Shown here: positions 6,250-12,211 of the stretch, piece by piece
Layout: each line of letters opens with the position of its first letter
Numbering within the stretch: the stretch's first letter is position 1
Assembly: GCA_030627225.1 (NCBI GenBank)
Contig: DAOUSM010000008.1
Span: forward strand, 1 to 12,211
From: Candidatus Bathyarchaeota archaeon
Lineage (GTDB): Archaea; Thermoproteota; Bathyarchaeia; Bathyarchaeales; Bathycorpusculaceae
DNA: 12,211 bases
Direction of reading: 5' to 3'
Made by a program: the position numbers and the translations under genes
The notes under the pieces: model-generated
The model's database searches: none
Told to the model about the DNA's origin: nothing
Seen by the model: the letters and a program-made list of their open reading frames with translations, nothing else

Positions 6250-6458
6250 ACTTACCGATTGCTCACAGCAACTTGCCACTACAAGTTCCACAAAACAAGC
6301 TACCAATAACAAATCGAAAAGCAAACTATTACGTACCCGGCACAAAAATGTCGGAGAAGCAACATAAAACACCACATAAATAATGTAAAACAATGAAGCA
6401 CACAAAAGCACGAAAGAGATCTGGCAAGTAAAACTTTTATCCCGACAGCCTTGTTAAT

Positions 6459-6492
6459 ACTTGTCCATAAAGCCTTTCACAACCCGACAAGT
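6459..6492 (+). promoter_or_regulatory. Inverted repeat ACTTGTC/GACAAGT, candidate operator of the Fae-Hps gene
   Basis: ACTTGTC (6459-6465) and GACAAGT (6486-6492) are perfect 7-bp inverted repeats separated by 20 nt. The right arm abuts and slightly overlaps the TATA box, where BRE and TATA factors bind. In addition CCCGACA occurs at 6441-6447 and again at 6483-6489, 42 nt apart (about four helical turns). The position suits a repressor or activator site. That the HTH domain of the downstream protein binds here is speculation. Confidence 0.35.
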
Positions 6493-6500
6493 TTATATAC
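6492..6500 (+). promoter_or_regulatory. TATA box of the HTH-Fae-Hps gene
   Basis: TTTATATAC lies 37 nt upstream of the ATG at 6537. It predicts a transcription start near 6520 and a short leader containing GAAGGT (6523-6528), 8 nt before the start codon. It is a strong match to the archaeal box A. Confidence 0.65.
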
Positions 6501-6536
6501 GACCTTGCTTCAAGAATCCTTTGAAGGTTATCTAAA

Positions 6537-7994
6537 ATGTCGGAACATAATGTTAAAAAGCCGGAGACAAAGGAAGAATTCGTCAATTCATTGATGGAGG
6601 CTGCGAAGAAAGAGGTTGAAACTCGAAGCATTTTGCGGAGGAAAACGACAAAGCCTACAATTTCAGGTACAGCGAGGTTGTTAAAAATACATAGGGACAC
6701 TCTTTATGCTTGGCTTAAGGAGTTTAATGTCGATTTTAAGGAGATAGCTGACGCTGTATCGACAGCTCAAGTGACGAAAATTGTCGGAGCACCTGGAAAA
6801 TATGTCTACTTGATTGGTGAGGCACTTGTAGGAGAGGGCAACGAAGTTGCTCATATAGACCTTTTAATGGGTGACAAGGATGGACCTGTCGGAGAAGCTT
6901 TCGCTGCTGGTTTATCTAACCTTTCCAAGGGGCATACACCGCTTTTGGCTGTAATAAGGCCCAATCTGCCTCCTAAACCACATACGCTGCTTGTGCCAAA
7001 GGTCACCGTGAAGAATCTAGAGGATACAAACAAGATTTTTGGGCCAGCGCAAGCTGCGGTGGCGAAGGCTGTTGCAGACGCTGTGGAGGAAGGTGTTATT
7101 CCTAAAGATAAGGTGGATGATTGGGTTATAGTGTGCAGTGTTTTTGTGCATCCGCAAGCGAAGGACTACCGCAAGATATATCATTACAATTATGGAGCAA
7201 CTAAACTTGCTTTGAGAAGAGCCCTAGCGAAGTATCCGTCCTTAGAAAAAGTTTTCTATGACAAGGACAGAGCTAGACATCCAATAATGGGATTCAGAGT
7301 GCCACGCTTGTGGAGACCGCCGTACCTACAAATTTCGCTTGACATACCAGACTTAGAACGAAATAAGAAGATTATAGCACAGATCCCAAGAAGTGACAGA
7401 ATAATCTTAGAGATAGGTACACCGCTCATAAAAAGGTATGGAACAAAAGTGATAAATGAACTGAGGGAAATAGCCAGAGATGTGTTCTTCGTCGCAGATC
7501 TTAAAACTTTAGACGTGGGAAAGGTTGAGGTCGACTTGGCTTACGATGAAACAGCAGACGCTGTGGTTGCCGCTGGACTGGCACCTGTTGAAACGCTTAA
7601 TGCTTTCATCCATGAAGCAAAAAGATTGGGAATATATGCTGCAGTAGACATGCTAAATATGGAAAATCCCATCAAAAAGCTTAGAATGCTTAAGGAATTT
7701 CCTGATATAATTATTTTGCATAGGGGAATAGACCAAGAAACTGGGAGAACTCTCGGTTTAGAACTTATCCAAGAACTGCGGCGCGCCTTCAAAGACAAGC
7801 GATTTCTAATAGCTGTAGCGGGTGGAATAGTGCCAGAAACAGCAAAAGAAGCCCTAGAAAGGGGCGCAGACATAATTATTGTTGGGAGATATGTGACGCA
7901 ATCTAGGGATGTCGAACGGGCCGTAAGAGAGTTCCTTGAAATAACGCCTGAAATGCGACGAGACGTAGACCTGTTCAGGGTGCATGTAGAGTAG
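6537..7994 (+). CDS. fae-hps: Bifunctional Fae-Hps (formaldehyde-activating enzyme / 3-hexulose-6-phosphate synthase) with N-terminal HTH-like extension
   Basis: 485 residues in three parts. Residues 1-78 are an extra N-terminal module with a helix-turn-helix-like segment (TISGTARLLKIHRDTLYAWL, 41-60), resembling Fis-type DNA-binding helices. Residues about 80-240 are Fae: GEALVGEGNEVAHIDLL includes His106, equivalent to the catalytic His of characterised Fae. Fae condenses formaldehyde with tetrahydromethanopterin. Residues about 255-470 are Hps, an OMP-decarboxylase-fold barrel with ADLKTLDVGKVEVDL (about 320-334, DxKxxD motif) and phosphate-binding AVAGGI/GADIIIVGRYV. Hps interconverts hexulose-6-phosphate with ribulose-5-phosphate plus formaldehyde. 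In archaea the fusion supplies pentose phosphates while Fae captures the formaldehyde. Usual fusions are about 390 residues, so the extension is unusual. The ATG follows GAAGGT by 8 nt, and the TATA box at 6492-6500 excludes a longer leader. The HTH assignment is by eye. Confidence 0.93.
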   Translation: MSEHNVKKPETKEEFVNSLMEAAKKEVETRSILRRKTTKPTISGTARLLKIHRDTLYAWLKEFNVDFKEIADAVSTAQVTKIVGAPGKYVYLIGEALVGEGNEVAHIDLLMGDKDGPVGEAFAAGLSNLSKGHTPLLAVIRPNLPPKPHTLLVPKVTVKNLEDTNKIFGPAQAAVAKAVADAVEEGVIPKDKVDDWVIVCSVFVHPQAKDYRKIYHYNYGATKLALRRALAKYPSLEKVFYDKDRARHPIMGFRVPRLWRPPYLQISLDIPDLERNKKIIAQIPRSDRIILEIGTPLIKRYGTKVINELREIARDVFFVADLKTLDVGKVEVDLAYDETADAVVAAGLAPVETLNAFIHEAKRLGIYAAVDMLNMENPIKKLRMLKEFPDIIILHRGIDQETGRTLGLELIQELRRAFKDKRFLIAVAGGIVPETAKEALERGADIIIVGRYVTQSRDVERAVREFLEITPEMRRDVDLFRVHVE

Positions 7995-8066
7995 CTGTAC
8001 CAAAATTTTCATAAATCCTTAATAGAGAGACACTCAACTTTCATTACACTGCTGGAGAGTTTACAT

Positions 8067-8516
8067 TTGGCTAAGCTCAGAGTAATCATGTCAGATCCAG
8101 AAACGGGAACCTCAAAAACAGTTGAACTAGAGGAAACCCGCGTCATTCCGTTAATTGGAAGAAAAATAGGTGACGTGATAGACGGCTCAGTAGTGGGTCT
8201 ACCAGGCCATAAAGTGCAAATAACGGGAGGCTCAGACAAGGATGGGGTTCCAATTAGGCCAAACGTTCACGGTGGTGTTCGCAGAAGAGTTGTGTTAAGC
8301 GGAGGAGTAGGCTTTAACCCCCGAGAGGAAGGAGAAAGAAAAAGGAAAATGGTCCGCGGAAACGCGATAACAGACGAAATAGTGCAAGTAAACATGAAAA
8401 TCGTGGAAAAACCAAAACGAGTCAAAGAAGGCCGGAAAACGAAGGCAAAAAAGGAAAAGTCTGAAAAAGAAGCTGAAACAGAAGCTCAAATAACAGCAGC
8501 ACCTGGTCAAGCTTAA
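8067..8516 (+). CDS. rps6e: 30S ribosomal protein S6e
   Basis: 149 residues starting at TTG, with GGAGAG about 8-10 nt upstream. The start gives AKLRVIMSDPETGTSKTVEL, the normal N-terminus of archaeal S6e. Core motifs are LIGRKIGDVIDGSVVGLPGH, ITGGSDKDGVPIRPNVHGGV and RRRVVLSGGVGFNPREEGER, then KRKMVRGNAITDEIVQVN. The family core is about 125 residues. A Lys/Glu-rich tail (about 115-140) then ends in a neutral QITAAPGQA. A 40S/30S body protein, it opens the translation gene cluster, 72 nt after fae-hps. ATAAATCCTT at 8011-8020 is a weak TATA candidate. The next gene, aIF2-gamma, follows 60 nt later. Confidence 0.95.
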   Translation: MAKLRVIMSDPETGTSKTVELEETRVIPLIGRKIGDVIDGSVVGLPGHKVQITGGSDKDGVPIRPNVHGGVRRRVVLSGGVGFNPREEGERKRKMVRGNAITDEIVQVNMKIVEKPKRVKEGRKTKAKKEKSEKEAETEAQITAAPGQA

Positions 8517-8576
8517 TATTTATTAACACGCACAATTTAATCATTCAACAAAATCGCAAATGTTTATGGGAAAACA

Positions 8577-9827
8577 ATGAGTAGCGAAAAAACCAAAGCT
8601 TTACCAAAGCAACCTGAAGTAAACATTGGCACCATAGGCCATGTCGACCACGGCAAAACAACATTAGTGCAGGCGTTAACAAGTGTTTGGGCGGCGAGAC
8701 ACAGCGAGGAGTTGAAAAGGGGAATAACGATAAAGTTGGGCTATGCTGACATGCCCATCTATAAGTGTCCAAAATGTGAGACGCCAGAAAATTATTCCAC
8801 AAAACCAGTTTGTCCCCGCTGCGGTTCAAAGACAACCTTTATTCGAGCAGTTAGCTTCGTGGATGCGCCAGGTCATGAAGCATTAATGGCGACAATGCTT
8901 TCTGGGGCGGCAATCATGGATGGAGCAATACTTGTTATAGCAGCGGATGAACCGTGCCCCCAACCGCAGACAAGAGAACACTTGGCAGCTGCCGAAATTG
9001 TTGGTATAAAAAATGTCGTTATTGCACAGAATAAAATCGATATTGTTGACGAGAAAAGAGCTCGCGAAAGTTATGAGGAGATTAAAAACTTTGTTAAGGG
9101 AACTATTGCAGAAAACGCTCCCGTAATCCCTGTTTCGGCACAACGTGCAGTGAACATGGATGTTCTCATCCAAGCGATGGAAAAGTTTATACCAACACCG
9201 AAAAGGGATGAGACAAAACCCCCGCTGATGTATGTGATTCGTTCATTCGATGTCAATAAGCCTGGCACTCCCATCGAGAAGTTGGAGGGAGGGGTTATCG
9301 GAGGCACAATACTGCAGGGCAAATTTGTGGTTGGAGAGGATATAGAGATTCGTCCGGGAATAAGCGTAGAAAAAGAGGAAAAAAGCATGTATAACGCCCT
9401 ATTCAGCGAAATAGTTAGCTTGCACGCAGGTGGAAGAAGCGTAAAGGAGGCACACTGCGGCGGACTAGTGGGAGTAGGAACCTTATTAGATCCCTCATTT
9501 TCAAAAGCTGATGGATTAACAGGGAATATGGCAGGAAAAACAGGCATGCTTCCCTCAACACTGTCAGAATTAACCTTAGAAACACACATTCTCGAACGAG
9601 CTGTCGGAACAAAAGAGCTTGTAAAAGTTGAAAAAGTAAGTATGGGTGAAACGCTGCTGTTACATGTAGGTGCTGCGATAAGTGCTGGGAAAGTCACGTC
9701 AACAAAGAAGGATGTAACCACACTTCGGCTCACCAGACCTGTGTGTGCACAAACAGGTTCAAGGGTTGCAATAAGCAGAAAAATAGCTGGAAGATGGAGA
9801 CTCATAGGATACGGAATGATAAAGTAA
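8577..9827 (+). CDS. eif2g: Translation initiation factor aIF2 gamma subunit
   Basis: 416 residues, full length for the family. GTPase motifs are all present: G1 GHVDHGKT (22-29), switch I around RGITIKLGY, a zinc knuckle CPKC...CPRC (about 63-84), G3 DAPGHE, G4 NKID and G5 SAQ. Domains II and III follow: the beta-barrel starting near PPLMYVIRSFDVNKPG, and the C-terminal domain ending RWRLIGYGMIK. With the alpha and beta subunits it delivers Met-tRNAi to the small ribosomal subunit in the cytoplasm. The start ATG follows TATGGGA. The gene's TAA touches the ATG of the next gene (no gap), indicating co-transcription and probably translational coupling. Confidence 0.97.
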   Translation: MSSEKTKALPKQPEVNIGTIGHVDHGKTTLVQALTSVWAARHSEELKRGITIKLGYADMPIYKCPKCETPENYSTKPVCPRCGSKTTFIRAVSFVDAPGHEALMATMLSGAAIMDGAILVIAADEPCPQPQTREHLAAAEIVGIKNVVIAQNKIDIVDEKRARESYEEIKNFVKGTIAENAPVIPVSAQRAVNMDVLIQAMEKFIPTPKRDETKPPLMYVIRSFDVNKPGTPIEKLEGGVIGGTILQGKFVVGEDIEIRPGISVEKEEKSMYNALFSEIVSLHAGGRSVKEAHCGGLVGVGTLLDPSFSKADGLTGNMAGKTGMLPSTLSELTLETHILERAVGTKELVKVEKVSMGETLLLHVGAAISAGKVTSTKKDVTTLRLTRPVCAQTGSRVAISRKIAGRWRLIGYGMIK

Positions 9828-10253
9828 ATGTCGGCAGAAAACAAACCCGCAAAGAGAAGTGTAAAAATAATTTTGGATTCAAACGCGTTTTTTGTCCCGC
9901 TTCAGTTTAGGATTGATATTTTCGAGGAGTTAAAAGCGCTTCTAAACATGAATTTTGAACTAATTTTGCTTTCGCCGATCCGACGAGAACTTGAAAAAAT
10001 TGCAGAGAAAGGTTCACCTAAAATGCGGAAAAAAGCTTCTTTTGCTTTAAAACTAGCTGAAAAGTGTAAGTTTTTTGAGGTAAATGAAAAATTTGCGGGT
10101 TCTCCGGACGATGCTATTGTCCAGATGGCTCAGAAATGGAATTGCCCTGTGTTCACGAATGATAGAGAGCTTAGAAAGAGGCTAAGAAATATAAATGTGC
10201 CAATTATTTATGTGAGGCAAAAGTCACGCTTAGAAATTGACGGGAGGCTATAA
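9828..10253 (+). CDS. PIN-domain nuclease, archaeal Fcf1/Utp24-like
   Basis: 141 residues forming one PIN domain. The acidic metal-binding residues are in place: Asp17 in IILDSNAFF, Glu54 in SPIRRELEKI, Asp94/Asp95 in GSPDDAIVQMA and Asp112 in VFTNDRELRKRL. This spacing matches the small archaeal PIN proteins related to eukaryotic Fcf1/Utp24, which cleave pre-rRNA at the small-subunit 5' end. The location between aIF2-gamma and Rpo7, with the ATG directly after the preceding stop, favours an rRNA-processing housekeeping role over a VapC-type toxin, as no antitoxin gene is adjacent. The actual RNA target is inference. A short basic N-terminus (about 13 residues) precedes the fold. Confidence 0.85.
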   Translation: MSAENKPAKRSVKIILDSNAFFVPLQFRIDIFEELKALLNMNFELILLSPIRRELEKIAEKGSPKMRKKASFALKLAEKCKFFEVNEKFAGSPDDAIVQMAQKWNCPVFTNDRELRKRLRNINVPIIYVRQKSRLEIDGRL

Positions 10254-10256
10254 CTC

Positions 10257-10856
10257 TTGTTTAAACTTGTAACACTTGAAGATACGGTTCGCATTCCACC
10301 TGAAACCTTTGGTAATCCATTGGATGATGTGGGATACCGGCAGGTTAAGGCAAAATATGAAGGAATGGTTGATGAAGAATTAGGTTACGTTATAGCCGTG
10401 ACTAATGTGAAAGTAAGTCCTGTCGGAAAAATAATCCCAGGTGATGGGGCTGCTTATCATAAAGTAAGCTTTTCTCTGCTAACATTTTATCCTAAAATCC
10501 AAGAAATAGTGGAAGGGGAAGTTGCTGAAATTGCTGATTTCGGAGCCTTCGTACGCATAGGACCCATCGATGCTCTACTTCACGTTTCACAACTCATGGA
10601 TGACTTTATTTCTTACGACGAAAAACAAGGGGTTCTAAGAGGTAAGGAAACAAAGAGGAAACTGACAAGTGGGGACCAAGTCCGTGTCCGAATAACAGCG
10701 GTTTCACTCGGCAGAGCTGGAAGCTCCGGAAAAATAGGTGTAACAGCTAGGCAGCCTTTTCTCGGCAAGCTGGAATGGATTGAGAAAGAAGTGCGAAAAA
10801 TAAAAGAAGCATCCGAGAAAAAACCGGAAGAAAAAGAGAAAAAAGCCGAAAAGTGA
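10257..10856 (+). CDS. rpo7: RNA polymerase subunit Rpo7 (RpoE')
   Basis: 199 residues starting at TTG 3 nt after the PIN gene stop; GGGAGG in the end of that gene serves as SD. The N-terminal tip domain (MFKLVTLEDTVRIPPETFG, then VKAKYEGMVDEELGYVIAV) precedes an S1/OB domain (about 80-175: VEGEVAEIADFGAFVRIGPIDALLHVSQL and RVRITAVSLG). Rpo7 pairs with Rpo4 to form the polymerase stalk that binds nascent RNA and aids promoter opening. The last 20 or so residues (EASEKKPEEKEKKAEK) are an acidic-basic tail beyond the usual end of about 180-190 residues. Confidence 0.96.
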   Translation: MFKLVTLEDTVRIPPETFGNPLDDVGYRQVKAKYEGMVDEELGYVIAVTNVKVSPVGKIIPGDGAAYHKVSFSLLTFYPKIQEIVEGEVAEIADFGAFVRIGPIDALLHVSQLMDDFISYDEKQGVLRGKETKRKLTSGDQVRVRITAVSLGRAGSSGKIGVTARQPFLGKLEWIEKEVRKIKEASEKKPEEKEKKAEK

Positions 10857-10869
10857 AAGGTGTCCTTAA

Positions 10870-11055
10870 ATGAGTGAGAAAGCTTGCTCAACATGCCGCC
10901 TTATAACCACTGGAAACATCTGCCCAAAATGCAAAACACCAACATTAAGCGACGACTTCAGCGGATTAGTCATAATATTCGACCCTGAAGGCTCAGCCAT
11001 CGCGAAAGCCATAAACATTAAAGAAAAAGGACGTTACGCTTTAAAGGTTAGATGA
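10870..11055 (+). CDS. spt4: Spt4-like transcription elongation protein (RpoE'')
   Basis: 61 residues with a zinc-binding pair, Cys6/Cys9 (CSTC) and Cys18/Cys21 (CPKC), then a compact beta-sheet core DFSGLVIIFDPEGSAIAKAI, the expected size and layout of archaeal Spt4. Spt4 binds the Spt5 NGN domain and the complex clamps RNA polymerase for processive elongation. AAAGGTG precedes the ATG. It lies 13 nt after rpo7 and one nt before the next gene's start. Confidence 0.95.
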   Translation: MSEKACSTCRLITTGNICPKCKTPTLSDDFSGLVIIFDPEGSAIAKAINIKEKGRYALKVR

Positions 11056-11056
11056 A

Positions 11057-11587
11057 ATGGTTACTATGTACAAGCTTACAAAAGAACTGCGTAGAAGACT
11101 AAAGGAGCCTATTGGCACTTTGATTCGAGGCTCATTCAACGAAACAACGAAGAAATTTAAAGAAATTGTGGAAAGGGAAAAACCGCCAAGGATAATTTCT
11201 GTCGGAGATACCGTTTCAAAAAATCTTGTGAGAAACCATGTTTTTCCTCAGCTGTCAATTGTGGATAACAAAGTTATGAGAAGAAGCATACAGCCAATCC
11301 CGCTCGCAGCTGACGAAACTATCTTCGTTAAAAATCCCCCAGGAACAATAACAGAGGAAGCCCTCACAGCAATCAGAGAATCCCTGAAAAGCAATCGCCG
11401 TGTTAAAATAGTTGTAGAGGGAGAGGAAGACTTGCTGACGCTTATCGCTGTTTTGTACGCGCCTGAAGACTCCTTTGTCGTGTATGGCCAGCCATATAAA
11501 GGTGTGGTTGTGGTCAAAGTCACAAAGGAGAAGAAGGCAGAAGTGGCGAAAATCCTAAAAGCTATGGAAAATATCTCGAAAAGCTAA
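11057..11587 (+). CDS. GTP-dependent dephospho-CoA kinase (DUF359 family)
   Basis: 176 residues matching the archaeal DUF359/COG1909 family. Motifs are EPIGTLIRG (about 17-25), IISVGDTVSKNLV (about 46-58), the central IQPIPLAADETIFVKNPPGT and the C-terminal VEGEEDLLTLIAVL and VVYGQPYKGVVVV. Family members characterised in Thermococcus phosphorylate dephospho-CoA with GTP, the last step of archaeal CoA synthesis; the Asp and Glu of GDTVS and GEED are among the conserved acids. ATG 11057 is preferred over ATG 11066 because AAAGGTT ends 8 nt upstream of it, and it sits one nt after the Spt4 stop. Association with transcription/ribosomal genes is common in archaea. Confidence 0.92.
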   Translation: MVTMYKLTKELRRRLKEPIGTLIRGSFNETTKKFKEIVEREKPPRIISVGDTVSKNLVRNHVFPQLSIVDNKVMRRSIQPIPLAADETIFVKNPPGTITEEALTAIRESLKSNRRVKIVVEGEEDLLTLIAVLYAPEDSFVVYGQPYKGVVVVKVTKEKKAEVAKILKAMENISKS

Positions 11588-11632
11588 ATAGAGAGAATAT
11601 GTATCAAGTCAACACCGCAGTGAGGAAGAGTC

Positions 11633-11941
11633 ATGGAAGTCAAAGTGATATCAGAGAGGAAAAATCCCCTACTGAAACGAAGAGAAGTCGACTTCCGGGT
11701 GGAACACAACCAAACAGGAAGCACGCCGCCACGGCTAGAAGTTAGAAAGGCAGTTGCTAATGTATTAGAAACGGATGCAAATTTGGTTTTTGTTAAAAAA
11801 TTGGAAACTAAAACGGGGACGCATACTGCTGTCGGATTAGCAAACGTTTATGATTCTGCTGAACAAGCAAAACTTATTGAACCTGAATACATTATTAAAA
11901 GAAACGCCCCGCCTGAAAAACCAGAGAAAAAGAGGGGATAG
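11633..11941 (+). CDS. rps24e: 30S ribosomal protein S24e
   Basis: 102 residues beginning MEVKVISERKNPLLKRREVD and continuing with STPPRLEVRKAVANVL, VFVKKLETKTGTHTAVGLA and NVYDSAEQAKLIEPEYII, all typical of S24e. It is a small-subunit protein. GAGGAAG lies about 6-8 nt upstream. The 45-nt gap from the kinase gene shows no clear TATA or terminator, so it probably remains in the operon. The tail APPEKPEKKRG is Lys/Glu/Pro-rich. The S27ae gene starts 3 nt after the stop. Confidence 0.95.
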   Translation: MEVKVISERKNPLLKRREVDFRVEHNQTGSTPPRLEVRKAVANVLETDANLVFVKKLETKTGTHTAVGLANVYDSAEQAKLIEPEYIIKRNAPPEKPEKKRG

Positions 11942-11944
11942 AAC

Positions 11945-12187
11945 ATGTCTGAAAACTTAGAGGAAGAAGCACCTGAAGAAAAGAAGAAGACAGGAAAAAC
12001 CGAGAAAAAGAGGAAGAAAGAGAAAGGAGTTTTCGCTTTATACAAAATAGAAAATGATAAAGTCATAAGGCTGCGTCCAACATGTGAACGCTGCGGACCA
12101 GGATATTTTATGGCTGACCATGGAGACAGATACACTTGTGGGCACTGCGGTTTCACGCGCTACAAACCCGTTGAAAGTAAGGAATAA
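11945..12187 (+). CDS. rps27ae: 30S ribosomal protein S27ae
   Basis: 80 residues. The zinc ribbon is Cys47/Cys50 (CERC) and Cys65/Cys68 (CGHC), flanked by GPGYFMADHGDRYTCGHCGF, as in S27ae. Residues 1-28 are an extra charged N-terminal arm (EEEAPEEKKKTGKTEKKRKK) not needed for the ribbon; archaeal S27ae is often only about 50-65 residues. In eukaryotes this protein is made as a ubiquitin fusion; the arm here shows no ubiquitin-like sequence. It is the last complete gene in the window; 24 nt follow and no downstream start is visible. Confidence 0.95.
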   Translation: MSENLEEEAPEEKKKTGKTEKKRKKEKGVFALYKIENDKVIRLRPTCERCGPGYFMADHGDRYTCGHCGFTRYKPVESKE

Positions 12188-12211
12188 ACACCTTTAAATC
12201 ACGCGGTGCCA

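Larger units (their letters stand above)
6197..6536. other. 340-nt intergenic region between divergent genes
   Basis: No credible gene in either strand: open frames here are short, overlap the flanking promoters and lack SD sites. The left end holds the promoter of the minus-strand membrane protein; the right end (6441-6530) holds the Fae-Hps promoter, its inverted repeat and the SD GAAGGT (6523-6528). The middle (about 6260-6430) is A/C-rich on the plus strand. I see no tRNA, hairpin terminator or repeat array there. Confidence 0.5.

Noticed and set aside
6348..6383. Eleven-codon ORF MSEKQHKTPHK resembling the start of the Fae-Hps protein (MSEHNVKKPETK)
   Set aside because: It has no SD, lies upstream of the Fae-Hps TATA box and so outside its leader, and the similarity is in low-complexity codons.
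9071..9844. 257-residue antisense open frame opposite aIF2-gamma
   Set aside because: It is a shadow of a strongly conserved gene, with Ser/Pro-rich composition typical of antisense frames and no start signals.
1..12211. CRISPR array, toxin-antitoxin pair or defence island
   Set aside because: No regularly spaced repeats were seen. The PIN gene has no antitoxin neighbour and the HerA-like gene has no nuclease partner in the window.

Overview
This window is archaeal chromosome. It carries archaeal-type information-processing genes (Rpo7, Spt4-like Rpo subunit, aIF2-gamma, S6e, S24e, S27ae), an aconitase-X-family enzyme, a fused Fae-Hps enzyme, TATA boxes at archaeal spacing, GTG/TTG starts behind good Shine-Dalgarno (SD) sites, and an intron-containing tRNA with a bulge-helix-bulge fold. 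The gene mix fits an uncultivated Thermoproteota lineage such as Bathyarchaeia. That placement is inference from gene content; no rRNA is present to confirm it.

Layout. Positions 1-842 hold the C-terminal part of an aconitase X-type large subunit. Positions 890-988 are tRNA-Glu(TTC), interrupted by a 24-nt intron in the D-arm. The last 21 nt of this tRNA recur with one mismatch at 2099-2119. Between the copies lie a decayed tyrosine recombinase (1090-1318), a short coding remnant, an intact membrane-anchored hypothetical gene on the minus strand (1430-1897) and a tRNA 3'-half fragment on the minus strand (2032-2075). I read 968-2119 as the scar of a small element that integrated at the tRNA-Glu 3' end. 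Next come a minus-strand HerA/FtsK-superfamily ATPase (2188-4311), a divergent M32 metallocarboxypeptidase (4479-6014), and a 61-residue membrane protein on the minus strand (6011-6196).

After a 340-nt intergenic stretch with a clear promoter comes an unusual 485-residue protein (6537-7994). A helix-turn-helix-like N-terminus is joined to formaldehyde-activating enzyme (Fae) and hexulose-phosphate synthase (Hps) domains. A 7-bp inverted repeat abuts its TATA box. From 8067 to the end, eight tightly spaced plus-strand genes form a translation/transcription cluster: S6e, aIF2-gamma, PIN-domain nuclease, Rpo7, Spt4-like, GTP-dependent dephospho-CoA kinase, S24e, S27ae.

Functionally, Fae-Hps links formaldehyde/C1-carrier chemistry with ribulose-5-phosphate supply. 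The terminal cluster makes ribosome and RNA polymerase parts together with a CoA biosynthesis enzyme. The AcnX fragment is most plausibly part of the archaeal modified mevalonate pathway. The items most worth follow-up are the HTH-Fae-Hps fusion with its candidate operator, the D-arm tRNA intron, and the tRNA-flanked integration scar.
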